This document shows positions 1-6,648 of a stretch of 62,773 nucleotides of DNA, one piece after another. Where the stretch lies: positions 1-62,773 of the forward strand of contig CAZPFX010000002.1 of assembly GCA_964586055.1 (NCBI GenBank), given 5' to 3'. The notes beneath the pieces are model-generated. The model was not told where the DNA came from. It saw nothing but the letters and a program-made list of their open reading frames with translations, and made no database searches. The stretch comes from UM-FILTER-42-14 sp964586055 (GTDB taxonomy: Bacteria > Patescibacteriota > Microgenomatia > UBA1400 > PJMF01). Numbering within the stretch: position 1 is the stretch's first letter; the number at the start of each line of letters is the position of its first letter. A program made the position numbers and the translations under genes.

Positions 1-1071
1 TCAAGAGGCGAGAAAAGTGATGAGATTAATCGCATTTTTTCTTATAGCCTGAAGATAAAGCTTTTGGCTTCTTTGGGCATTTTTATTCTGGGCTTGTTTC
101 TGAGTCCTTTGATTATTTCTTTGCTGAATTTTGGTAGGCCAGAGATTATTTACTTGGCTTTTGGTCTGAATGTTTTGACGGTTTTGTATGAGCATGTGCA
201 GGCTATGCTTCAGTCTTTGCATAGATTTGGTCAGTCGGTTTTGGTTAATGCGACTCAGGCCATTACTAAGGCAGTGGCAGCTGTCGCCCTGATTATTTTG
301 GGCAGTACTGGCAGTATGGTGGCATTTATTTGTTATATGGCTGCGCCGGCTATGCCGCTGATTTTTGCTAAGAAATTGTTTCCCAGTTGGTTTAGGCTGA
401 ACTTACGACAAAATTTTTCTCGCGAGAAGTTAGCTAGTTCGTCTTTAGCCAGGCACTCGACTATAGCTTTTGTTTCGGCGGGGATTATTGAGAACATCGA
501 TATTCTTTTTGTGCAGGGGTATTTGAGTAGCTACGAAACGGGCTTACTTGGAGGGGTCTCACGTATTGCTTTACTTTTTAATCTGGCGGCATTTTCGCTT
601 GGTACGGTCTTAAATCCTAGGGTGGCTAAGTATAGAGAGGTTAGACATTTACGATCATTCATTAGAAAATCTTGGGTGGTTGTGGGGATGAGTTTCTTGG
701 GCTTTTTAGCCTTTTTGCCTTTTTCTTCCTTGGTGGTTCAGTACACCATTGGCCCAGAATATATTCCTGGAGCAAGTATTTTAGTGATTCTGATGGCGGC
801 GGCTTTTGTGAGTATTGCGGTGATGCCGTTTATCGCTTTGTTCTTTAGTTTCGATCATCCTTGGTTTTTCTCGGTGAGTGGGATTTTACAGCTAGTGATT
901 ATCTTGGTTGGCAATGCCGTCTTTGTGCCAGTTTTTGGTCTGCAGGCGGCTGCCTGGACGAGGTTGGTGGCGCGACTAGCTTTCTTTGTCTTTAGCGTGG
1001 TGGTGGGGATGTGGGCGTATCGGAGGCATCAGAGAGCTGATCACAAAGCCATTTTATCTTCCTCAGAGTAG
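1..1071 (+). CDS. Polysaccharide flippase (MOP/Wzx-like), 5' end outside window
   Basis: The reading frame is open from base 1, so the gene starts upstream; 356 codons are visible. The protein is almost entirely hydrophobic helices with short basic loops and a basic, Arg/His-rich tail. This resembles the C-terminal two thirds of oligosaccharide flippases of the MOP exporter superfamily, which move lipid-linked glycan units across the membrane. The family assignment rests on overall pattern, not on a signature motif. A second flippase gene lies at 57490. The stop overlaps the convergent hepT gene by 31 nt. The sense strand is strikingly rich in G and T. It probably belongs to the surface-glycan locus that resumes at 8635, with the accessory island inserted between. 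Confidence 0.75.
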   Translation, partial: SRGEKSDEINRIFSYSLKIKLLASLGIFILGLFLSPLIISLLNFGRPEIIYLAFGLNVLTVLYEHVQAMLQSLHRFGQSVLVNATQAITKAVAAVALIILGSTGSMVAFICYMAAPAMPLIFAKKLFPSWFRLNLRQNFSREKLASSSLARHSTIAFVSAGIIENIDILFVQGYLSSYETGLLGGVSRIALLFNLAAFSLGTVLNPRVAKYREVRHLRSFIRKSWVVVGMSFLGFLAFLPFSSLVVQYTIGPEYIPGASILVILMAAAFVSIAVMPFIALFFSFDHPWFFSVSGILQLVIILVGNAVFVPVFGLQAAAWTRLVARLAFFVFSVVVGMWAYRRHQRADHKAILSSSE

Positions 1072-1400
1072 CGAAGGGCCTCAAGGTCAGATTTAAGTCT
1101 TGGCAGATGAATTTCTATGGTGTTCCAGACACCCTCATAGTCGATGCTAGTATAGTCATGAATCAGAAAATTTCTCATGCCTATGATATCTTTCCAGGGA
1201 ATTTGAGCATGAGCTTCTTTGAATGAGTTTGAGAGTTTATTTGCTGCCTCGCCGATTATTTCGAATTTCTTCACCACCGCACTTTTGACAAGATCATTCT
1301 CCGCAAACTCGACAATTGACAGTTCGGAAACGAAAAGCTCTATGGCGTCTGCTGCGTCAAGGATATGGTTGGCTAAAGTTCGATCACGATCTAGTGTCAT
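1041..1400 (-). CDS. hepT: HepT-like ribonuclease toxin (DUF86)
   Basis: This 119-residue all-helical protein carries RNFLIHDY near residues 78-85, which fits the R-x4-6-H-x-Y active-site motif of HepT/DUF86 toxins. In characterised pairs HepT is an RNase that its partner MntA neutralises by adding AMP to the Tyr of this motif. The start overlaps the end of the upstream nucleotidyltransferase gene by 17 nt, the usual antitoxin-toxin coupling. The gene is convergent with the flippase and overlaps its last 31 nt. Length is normal and the motif is intact, so the module looks functional. Call based on motif and gene pairing. Confidence 0.88.
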   Translation of the reverse strand: MTLDRDRTLANHILDAADAIELFVSELSIVEFAENDLVKSAVVKKFEIIGEAANKLSNSFKEAHAQIPWKDIIGMRNFLIHDYTSIDYEGVWNTIEIHLPRLKSDLEALRYSEEDKMAL

Positions 1401-1674
1401 AGAGAACTTGAATGTTCGAAAGGATACTCTTTTTCATGTATGGGTGAATTGAGTTTGTCGTGACTAAGTCCACAGAAGCTCCAAGCTTTTCTTCTAACCT
1501 GCCCTTTAAATTTGACAGATCAAGCATTGTGTACTTTTTGCTGGGTTCAAACTCGATCAGAAAATCATAATCACTGCCAGAGGTTTGTGCTCCTCTGGCT
1601 CTAGAACCGAACAAACCAACGTACGAGACGTCAGAGTCTTTAAAATCAGAGGTAATAAAGTTTAGATCTGTCAT
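1384..1674 (-). CDS. mntA: MntA-like minimal nucleotidyltransferase antitoxin
   Basis: This 96-residue protein has the minimal nucleotidyltransferase signature: GSRARG at about residues 23-28, followed by DYDF with the paired Asp residues (GS-x10-D-x-D). A third acidic position is plausible in SVDLV near residue 69. Family members that pair with HepT act as antitoxins by AMPylating the toxin. It is the first gene of a two-gene operon and overlaps hepT by 17 nt. An extended -10 element (TGCTATACT, minus strand 1689-1681) ends 6 nt before the ATG, so the operon is probably transcribed as a leaderless mRNA from its own promoter. Confidence 0.88.
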   Translation of the reverse strand: MTDLNFITSDFKDSDVSYVGLFGSRARGAQTSGSDYDFLIEFEPSKKYTMLDLSNLKGRLEEKLGASVDLVTTNSIHPYMKKSILSNIQVLYDTRS

Positions 1675-1680
1675 GTCTCA

Positions 1681-1689
1681 AGTATAGCA
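1681..1689 (-). promoter_or_regulatory. Extended -10 promoter of mntA-hepT
   Basis: Minus strand reads TGCTATACT, an extended -10 box (TG-N-TATACT). Six bases separate it from the mntA ATG at 1674, which places the expected transcription start at or next to the start codon. No convincing -35 is visible 17 nt upstream, as is common for extended -10 promoters. Confidence 0.55.
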
Positions 1690-1746
1690 TGGGATTGAAA
1701 TATCCCCTGGGCTCTGAGTCTTCAAATAGGCTAGAATGCTGGAAGC

Positions 1747-2673
1747 ATGAATTTTGGAAAAAAAATAAACAAGTTTTCGATAATCTTTGGTGTTTTCTTG
1801 TTAATTTTCTTAGGATTGACTCTTCCCGCCATTTTTCAAAAAACCCATTTTCTCCAGAATCTTGAGCCTTATCCGGATGGGATTTTATACGCTCTNNNNN
1901 NNNNNNNNNNNNNNNNNNNNNNNNNNNNNNNNNNNNNNNNNNNNNNNNNNNNNNNNNNNNNNNNNNNNNNNNNNNNNNNNNNNNNNNNNNNNNNNGAATG
2001 GCGACGTCGCGGCTTAATACTTCTCGCGCTTTTCTTAGCGCAGTTTCCGATCATGCTAATTTTTTATGTTGCTGACGCTAGATACATTATTCTGACAGTG
2101 CCGATTTTTGCTTTGGCAGCAGGCTGGTTGAGTGAGTTTTGGCTTGAATTTTTTAAATCTAGAAGACAGAGAAGTGTATTCTTCTTGTTAGTTGGGTTAG
2201 CGTTGATAATCCAGCTCTGGGTCCAGCTGCCGCTGGTCCGACAAGTAGTGGCTGCAAATTTGTTAGGGAGAACTGTCGGCTGGCAGAGAGAGGAGATTAA
2301 GGAATTTGATCAAGTTTTAGTGAGCGAATCTGATGAAGCCTATCTCATTACAGCCCTGCCCCCATTTTTGGTTGATGCATATTCGGAAGGAAATTATCGA
2401 GTTCTGCCGATGTCGAGTTCTCAGGAATTTTTACAAAAAAGTCAGTGGGTGTGGGGGAGTGATCTGGAGCCTGAAGAATATCCAGTGGATTTGAATAATA
2501 TATACGGGGAGCTCTTAGCCGAGGGCAAGAAAGTTTATATCTCCAATGCCTATATTTCCCATAGCCATGAGGTGGTTTTAGATTATGAAGAGCTACAGAA
2601 AACCTATTCTTTTGAGCTTGTCAGCGAGGGCTGCCTAGGCACGTGTAATGTTTATGTAATGTTGGGGAAGTAG
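1747..2673 (+). CDS. Membrane glycosyltransferase-like protein, interrupted by assembly gap
   Basis: An N-terminal piece (49 residues, one hydrophobic helix) and a C-terminal piece (about 225 residues, several membrane helices then a soluble tail) share one frame across a 100-N gap. They could be one GT39/PMT-like membrane transferase or fragments of two genes. The soluble tail (about residues 200-306) resembles the region at about residues 700-830 of the protein at 8635. Both have a stretch of the form ITxLxPxxVDxYxxxxY, then LPxSSSQ, then QxVWG. A -10-like TAGAAT sits at 1732-1737. The true length is unknown because the gap size is nominal. Confidence 0.6.
   Translation: MNFGKKINKFSIIFGVFLLIFLGLTLPAIFQKTHFLQNLEPYPDGILYAXXXXXXXXXXXXXXXXXXXXXXXXXXXXXXXXXXEWRRRGLILLALFLAQFPIMLIFYVADARYIILTVPIFALAAGWLSEFWLEFFKSRRQRSVFFLLVGLALIIQLWVQLPLVRQVVAANLLGRTVGWQREEIKEFDQVLVSESDEAYLITALPPFLVDAYSEGNYRVLPMSSSQEFLQKSQWVWGSDLEPEEYPVDLNNIYGELLAEGKKVYISNAYISHSHEVVLDYEELQKTYSFELVSEGCLGTCNVYVMLGK
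1896..1995. other. Assembly gap (100 N)
   Basis: Exactly 100 N, a standard scaffold placeholder of unknown real length. It interrupts the membrane protein at 1747-2673. Confidence 0.98.
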
Positions 2674-2682
2674 AATCAAGAC

Positions 2683-2707
2683 AGTCCGTGACATTTTGTC
2701 ACAGACT
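2683..2707. repeat. Palindrome upstream of the NYN gene
   Basis: Two 11-nt arms with one mismatch around a 3-nt loop; the core is GTGACA-TTT-TGTCAC. No T-run follows on either strand, so an operator or RNA hairpin is more likely than an intrinsic terminator. The GACA/TGTC core resembles the palindromes at 3321-3451 and 6303-6327. Confidence 0.6.
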
Positions 2708-2711
2708 GAAA

Positions 2712-3242
2712 ATGAAGAAAACACAAACGTACGCCTTTATTGATAGTCAAAACCTAAATCTTGGTGTCAAATCACAGGGTTGGAAGCTAGATTGGCGCAA
2801 GTTTCGACAATATTTGCGTAACAAATATAACGTTACAAAAGCCTATCTTTTTATTGGTCAACTCTCGGGTAACGAATCTCTGTATGCGTTTTTGCAAGAG
2901 TGCGGATATGTATTGATTTTCAAGCCAACTTTGTCACGTCGAGTGGGCGATCAAGTTAAAACCAAAGGAAATGTGGACGCCGAACTAGTACTTCACACCA
3001 TGATTCAATATAAAAACTATCATGGGGCTATTATTGTCTCGGGGGATGGAGACTTTCACTGCTTAATTGAGTATTTGGAGGCAAAAGGTAAATTATTAAA
3101 AATACTTGCACCTACCAAGCATTACTCAAGCTTGTTGAGAAGGTTTAACAAAAATAACTATATCGTACGTATCGATATGCTAAGGAACTCTTTGGAACAA
3201 AAAAAAGACTGGCATTCGCGGTCGGTCGAAACCTTAGGCTAG
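2712..3242 (+). CDS. NYN-domain (PIN-like) putative ribonuclease
   Basis: This 176-residue protein shows the NYN/LabA (DUF88) pattern: FIDSQNLN near residues 7-14 with the first catalytic Asp, VDAELVLHTM in the middle with another acidic residue, and VSGDGDFHCL near residues 110-119 with the paired Asp residues. NYN proteins are PIN-like metal-dependent RNases. I chose the ATG at 2712 because the protein then begins directly before the first beta strand; an in-frame ATG lies at 2688. The last six codons and the stop lie inside a repeat that recurs at 4365-4445, so the C-terminus may have been reshaped by recombination. Confidence 0.8.
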   Translation: MKKTQTYAFIDSQNLNLGVKSQGWKLDWRKFRQYLRNKYNVTKAYLFIGQLSGNESLYAFLQECGYVLIFKPTLSRRVGDQVKTKGNVDAELVLHTMIQYKNYHGAIIVSGDGDFHCLIEYLEAKGKLLKILAPTKHYSSLLRRFNKNNYIVRIDMLRNSLEQKKDWHSRSVETLG

Positions 3243-3308
3243 TCCAGTCATGGTGATGTGCCAATCTTACCAAATAGAAAAACTTGTGTCAACGCACGTA
3301 AGTCTTGG
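3223..3308. repeat. Island repeat R1, copy 1 (86 bp)
   Basis: Nearly identical to 4365-4445: one substitution plus a 1-nt and a 4-nt length difference. It begins inside the end of the NYN gene. It contains a promoter-like element on the minus strand: TTGACA (3292-3287), 17-nt spacer, TAAGAT (3269-3264), pointing back into the NYN gene. Confidence 0.9.
3264..3292 (-). promoter_or_regulatory. Antisense promoter candidate in R1 copy 1
   Basis: Minus-strand TTGACA, 17-nt spacer, TAAGAT. Transcription would start near 3257 and run antisense into the 3' end of the NYN gene. A five-codon reading frame (ATG ... TAA) follows on this strand and is present in both R1 copies. Confidence 0.5.
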
Positions 3309-3463
3309 CTTGAAATTTGAAGTGTCCGGAAAAATCGGACGGTTGACTTTCGATTATGATGAAACCGTTACAAATTGTAACGGTTTGAAAGGGTATGGAC
3401 AAATTGTCCACCCGCTTTTCTGAATATTTGAACTGTCGACAGTTTGTCGACGTTTGAAATTCA
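3309..3463. repeat. Palindrome cluster in a gene-free stretch
   Basis: The 345-bp stretch between NYN and the RhuM remnant (3243-3587) has no convincing gene. It holds four distinct palindromes: GTCCG/CGGAC with a 7-nt loop (3323-3340), a 25-nt palindrome with 12-nt arms (3362-3386), TGGACAA-A-TTGTCCA (3396-3410) and AACTGTCGACAGTT (3431-3444), plus a GTCGAC direct repeat. TTTGAA recurs between them at about 3315, 3383, 3427 and 3452. No T-runs follow the stems, so these look like protein-binding sites or structured RNA rather than terminators. The first palindrome and its flank recur after the gene at 5748. Confidence 0.75.
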
Positions 3464-3509
3464 TCATCATGTAATCTAAATGTAAGATACGTGTAGTACA
3501 CTCAAGTTG
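3464..3509. repeat. Island repeat R2, copy 1 (46 bp)
   Basis: Matches 5701-5746 with four substitutions. It ends in a -10-like TACACT (3497-3502). In copy 2 the same -10-like element lies 8 nt before the ATG of the gene at 5748. The bases after this copy (about 3509-3536) also resemble 5835-5863, inside that gene. Confidence 0.85.
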
Positions 3510-3587
3510 CCTTTTAAGCTCACAGAAAATACATAGAGTTTATGGAGGATTATTATAAAAAACTGAAAATATGAAAATTAAACTAAC

Positions 3588-4344
3588 ATGGTAAAAAAAC
3601 AATCAATAGTCACTTCCAAACATCTCGAAATCGATTCCTTTAAGCGAGAGTCGGACTTCCTTCTGTACACCACTCCTGATGGCAAGGTTAAGGTGGAAAT
3701 TTTTGTTAAAGACGAGAACATCTGGCTGACACAAGAGAGAATTGCTCAACTATTTGGAGTTGACCGCAGTGTTGTTACCAAACACTTGAAAAACATTTAT
3801 GAATCTGGTGAATTGGACGAAGTGGCAACAAGTGCAAAATTTGCACAAGTTCAAACAGAAGGGACGCGCCAGGTCACCCGCTCTCTAGTTTTTTACAACC
3901 TGGATGCCATTATCTCCGTTGGTTACCGAGTCAACTCAACCCAAGCAACCCAATATGGGGCTTGCCACCTGGAAACAAGCGCCAGCTGGCAGAATCTTGT
4001 CTGCTGACGTAACTGTGGCTAAGAATTACCTACCTGAAAAACAGATTAAAAAGCTAGAGAGGACCGTAACGGGGTTTTTTGATTACATCGAGAACCTGAT
4101 TGAGAATAGGCAAGCCTTTACTATGGAAGAGTTTGCCGAGAGTGTCAATAAATTCCTAACCTTCAATGAGTACAGGATTTTACATGGTAAGGGGAAGATC
4201 TCAAAAGCCGTTGCTGACAAGAAGGCATTGACTGAATACAAAGAGTTCATCAAAACTCAACCTATAGAGTCGGATTTTGACAAGGTGGTGAAAAGACTAG
4301 TTAAGCAAAAAAAAGCTGAGACTAAGCTTAAGAAGCGGAAATAA
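3588..4344 (+). pseudogene. RhuM-family protein, broken by internal deletion and frameshift
   Basis: The first frame (3588-about 3945) encodes the N-terminal half of a RhuM-family protein: DGKVKVEIFVKDENIWLTQ, a helix-turn-helix-like IAQLFGVDRSVVTKHLKNIY, and NLDAIISVGYRVNS. It then runs into nonsense and stops at 4007. The C-terminal half continues in another frame from about 3946: NMGLATWKQAPAGRIL, SDVTVAKNYLPEKQI-like text, a helical segment with FTMEEFAESVNKFL and a Lys-rich end. From memory of the family (about 330 residues), about 90-100 residues between the two halves are missing, so this is a deletion with a frame change rather than a simple sequencing slip. RhuM proteins are widespread accessory genes of unclear function. 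Confidence 0.8.
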
Positions 4345-4364
4345 AAAAGACCAAGATCAGCGAA

Positions 4365-4445
4365 CGGTCGAAACCTTAGGCTAGTCCAGTCATGGTGATG
4401 TGCCAATTTTACCAAATAGAAAACTTGTGTCAACGCAAGTCTTGG
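4365..4445. repeat. Island repeat R1, copy 2 (81 bp)
   Basis: Second copy of R1, 20 nt after the stop of the RhuM remnant. It contains the stronger antisense promoter version. Confidence 0.9.
4406..4433 (-). promoter_or_regulatory. Antisense promoter candidate in R1 copy 2
   Basis: Minus-strand TTGACA (4433-4428), 16-nt spacer, TAAAAT (4411-4406). TGG precedes the -10, giving an extended -10 (TGGTAAAAT). It would drive an RNA antisense to the 3' end of the RhuM remnant. The same five-codon frame as in copy 1 follows. Confidence 0.55.
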
Positions 4446-4466
4446 GTCAAGAGAGAACTATCAATT

Positions 4467-5621
4467 CTACTCAGTAAGAAATTCCGACCATCCTAGTATG
4501 TCGCCGTCAGACCTTTTTTGCTGGTTGTTCCCGCCATAGACGAGCTCAATGCTTGATGGCGTGGCTAGAACTTTTTGAACCTTTTTTAGAGTACTAAACG
4601 GTTGCTGCGGCACGGTTTGACTTGATTTAATTTCAACAATTTTCAAATCTTTTTCAGTTTGATGAACAATGTCGGCTTCAAGCCCAGCGCTGTCGCGGTA
4701 AAAATACAACTCCGGGCGTTTGCCCATATTAAGGATATTTTTAATATACTCAGTCACCACGAAAGTTTCAAAAAGGTTTCCATACAGTGGGTGTGATTGA
4801 AGCTGTTCAGTTGAGGAAATTTGGAGAAGACGGCACGCCAGACCAGTGTCCACCATGTAAATTTTAGGAGACTTCACCAAACGCTTATTTATGTTTGTGA
4901 AAAAGGGAGGCAGAATAAGCACTATTCCGCTTATTTCAAGGATATTTATCCAGGAGCGAATGGTATTGTGGGCGACACCAAGGTCATTTGAGAGAGTGTT
5001 GTAATTTAGTAACTGTCCAGTTCGACCAGCGATAAGTTGTAAGAATTTCTCGAAAACAGGCAAATTTTCAATTTGAGAGATTAGACTTATGTCTCGGTCG
5101 AGATATGTTTGAACATATGTATTCAGCCAATGCTCTCTGACTGTGATGCCGTCGTAAAGGCGAGGATATCCGCCAGTCAGTATCTGTCCTTGAACAGAAT
5201 CAATATTCTTTTTGGCACTTTTTAATTCAGCGTACGAAAGTGGATAGAGGGTGAAAAGAGCGATTCTACCTGCCAAAGATTGCGATATTGACTGCATCAT
5301 CAAGAAATGTTGAGAACCAGTTAGGACGAACTGGGCGGGGATTTTGTCTTCATCAACCTTTGCTTGAATGTAAGAAAAAAGCTCCGGCACTCGCTGAATT
5401 TCGTCGAAAATAACATGCTTATTGTGTTGTTTTAAGAATCCCCTTGGATCATCTGAGGCGAACTGTCGTAAATCTAGCTGCTCGAGGTTTATATAATCAT
5501 AATTAGGAAATAATGATTTAGCCAAAGTTGTCTTGCCTGCCTGACGAGGACCGACTAAACCAACAATGGGAAAACCTTTCGACAATTCTGGAATAGTTTT
5601 TGATAGTTCGCGAGTAATCAT
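4467..5621 (-). CDS. AAA+ ATPase with DUF4143 C-terminal domain (first of two)
   Basis: This 384-residue protein has Walker A GPRQAGKT at residues 24-31, Walker B HVIFDEIQ near 69-76 and a sensor-like LTGSQ near 100-104. A winged-helix segment and a PD-(D/E)xK-like C-terminal DUF4143 part follow (GLEADIV...KIVEIKSS, residues about 320-345). Such ATPases are very common in CPR and archaea; their role is unresolved, though defence, toxin-antitoxin or nuclease functions have been suggested from context. The promoter is close to consensus and leaderless (see 5627-5655). The last third keeps the D...E-x-K nuclease-like residues, so the domain may be active. Confidence 0.88.
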   Translation of the reverse strand: MITRELSKTIPELSKGFPIVGLVGPRQAGKTTLAKSLFPNYDYINLEQLDLRQFASDDPRGFLKQHNKHVIFDEIQRVPELFSYIQAKVDEDKIPAQFVLTGSQHFLMMQSISQSLAGRIALFTLYPLSYAELKSAKKNIDSVQGQILTGGYPRLYDGITVREHWLNTYVQTYLDRDISLISQIENLPVFEKFLQLIAGRTGQLLNYNTLSNDLGVAHNTIRSWINILEISGIVLILPPFFTNINKRLVKSPKIYMVDTGLACRLLQISSTEQLQSHPLYGNLFETFVVTEYIKNILNMGKRPELYFYRDSAGLEADIVHQTEKDLKIVEIKSSQTVPQQPFSTLKKVQKVLATPSSIELVYGGNNQQKRSDGDILGWSEFLTE

Positions 5622-5626
5622 GCCTA

Positions 5627-5655
5627 ACTATAACTAATTTCATGCATTTTGTCAA
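5627..5655 (-). promoter_or_regulatory. Consensus-like promoter of the first DUF4143 ATPase
   Basis: Minus strand TTGACA (5655-5650), 17-nt spacer, TATAGT (5632-5627), with 5 nt to the ATG at 5621. The predicted transcription start falls at the start codon. ATGCATTTTG (5642-5651) and CAATTTGCAT (about 5666-5675) form an imperfect inverted repeat around the -35, a possible operator. Confidence 0.7.
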
Positions 5656-5700
5656 TCCAATTGCCAATTTGCATACATTTCAGATTGCTCAGGGTCTGGA

Positions 5701-5746
5701 TCATCATGTAATCTTTATGTAAGATACGCGTAGTACACTCAATTTG
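5701..5746. repeat. Island repeat R2, copy 2 (46 bp, promoter-like)
   Basis: Second copy of the repeat at 3464-3509. It ends one base before the ATG at 5748; its TACACT (5734-5739) would serve as the -10 for that gene. Confidence 0.85.
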
Positions 5747-5747
5747 A

Positions 5748-6299
5748 ATGAAACTGTTTTTTTCGACAACACCTCGAACGAAAGCCATCTACCCAGATTC
5801 TATTGATAGAATTTATAAAAAACTTCACAAACTCCCTTTTGACCTTACAGAAAAATACATAGAAAAGGCGAGAAGTGACGAAATTGATCATTGGTCTTTA
5901 GAAAAGAAGATTCAGTATAAAAAGGATACCAGGAGGGCCATCGCGGCAGCTGACGTTTGTGTTTTAGAAACTTCTGTTCCAAGTCTTGGCGTTGGTCACT
6001 TACTTCACCACTGCATTAGCATAAACAAACCTGTCGTGGCATTTTTCCAGGGAGGAAAGGTGCCGTTTATGTTAGATGCTGAGAATCATAGCTGTGTTTT
6101 CTTGGTCGAGTATGACAAATCAAATCTTGAAGAAGAGCTAACTTTTGGCATAAAAATGGCGGTCGAGGAGAAGAAGCAAATTAGACTGAATTTACTAATT
6201 TCCGCTGATATGAATAACCGCATTGGCGATATTTCGAAGAAAAAAAGAATGAGCAAATCCGGATTCGTGCGTTGGTTGGTGGATAATTATCAAGATTGA
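5748..6299 (+). CDS. Nucleoside 2-deoxyribosyltransferase-like protein with RHH-type tail
   Basis: This 183-residue protein has two parts. Residues 1-about 135 look like a Rossmann-type nucleoside 2-deoxyribosyltransferase-like fold: a first strand KLFFSTTPR, a central ADVCVLETSVPSLGVGHLL in which an E-x-S...GVG pattern fits the substrate-binding region, then NKPVVAFF. Residues about 145-183 (RLNLLISADMNNRIGD, then KRMSKSGFVRWLVDNY) have the strand-helix-helix layout of a ribbon-helix-helix DNA-binding domain. The combination suggests a regulator that senses or processes a nucleotide. It lies between a DUF4143 ATPase and a DUF6922/AbiEii pair, downstream of R2 and upstream of a perfect palindrome. 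Function unknown; both domain calls are by eye. Confidence 0.5.
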   Translation: MKLFFSTTPRTKAIYPDSIDRIYKKLHKLPFDLTEKYIEKARSDEIDHWSLEKKIQYKKDTRRAIAAADVCVLETSVPSLGVGHLLHHCISINKPVVAFFQGGKVPFMLDAENHSCVFLVEYDKSNLEEELTFGIKMAVEEKKQIRLNLLISADMNNRIGDISKKKRMSKSGFVRWLVDNYQD

Positions 6300-6328
6300 A
6301 ATTTGAGTTGTCCGGAAAAATCGGACAA
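6297..6328. repeat. Palindrome with flank, second copy of 3311-3340 element
   Basis: Perfect 9-nt arms AGTTGTCCG / CGGACAACT around a 7-nt loop (6303-6327). The segment from TGAAATTTGA through ATCGGAC repeats 3311-3340. It lies between the stop at 6299 and the -10 at 6364, so an operator for the following toxin-antitoxin pair is plausible. No T-run. Confidence 0.75.
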
Positions 6329-6363
6329 CTGAGCTGGATGGTGCTGAAAAAGGACAAAAACAG

Positions 6364-6369
6364 TATAAT
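6364..6369 (+). promoter_or_regulatory. -10 box of the DUF6922/AbiEii pair
   Basis: TATAAT, six nt before the ATG at 6376, consistent with a leaderless transcript. No clear -35. Confidence 0.5.
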
Positions 6370-6375
6370 TAAGCC

Positions 6376-6648
6376 ATGTCGGTACAAATCCCATCTAATC
6401 TTAAGCGCTTTTTCTGGGATACCTCTATGGCCAACATAGATAGCCAGGAAAATGCAGATTATATTATCGACAGGCTTTTGACCAAAGGTGATTTGAGTTC
6501 ATGGAAGTGGCTCTCAGATACTTACGAAACAGATCAAGTTAAGCAGCGCGTTATCGAAAGCAGGCAGCTATCCAATAAAGACGCGGTTTTTTACTCGACG
6601 ATCTATGATATTCCCCTGGAGACATTGCGATGCATGCACAAGGAATAG
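6376..6648 (+). CDS. DUF6922-type putative antitoxin
   Basis: This 90-residue protein starts with LKRFFWDTS and has an IIDRLLTKGD segment, a WLSDTYETDQVKQRV helix and a closing SRQLSNKDAVFYSTIYDIP then LRCM. That layout matches small DUF6922 proteins encoded directly before AbiEii-like nucleotidyltransferase toxins. I infer the antitoxin role from this arrangement. The following gene overlaps its 3' end by 19 nt, so the two are translationally coupled. A TATAAT box lies 6 nt upstream of the ATG. Nothing is truncated relative to what I recall of the family. Confidence 0.75.
   Translation: MSVQIPSNLKRFFWDTSMANIDSQENADYIIDRLLTKGDLSSWKWLSDTYETDQVKQRVIESRQLSNKDAVFYSTIYDIPLETLRCMHKE

Noticed and set aside
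3309..3463. Palindromes as intrinsic terminators or integron attC sites
   Set aside because: No stem is followed by a T-run on either strand. I found no paired RYYYAAC/GTTRRRY boxes with proper spacing, and there is no integrase gene.
3289..3501. 70-codon minus-strand frame across the palindrome region
   Set aside because: It runs through several palindromes and both repeats, has no family resemblance and no promoter or start context; it is most likely chance.
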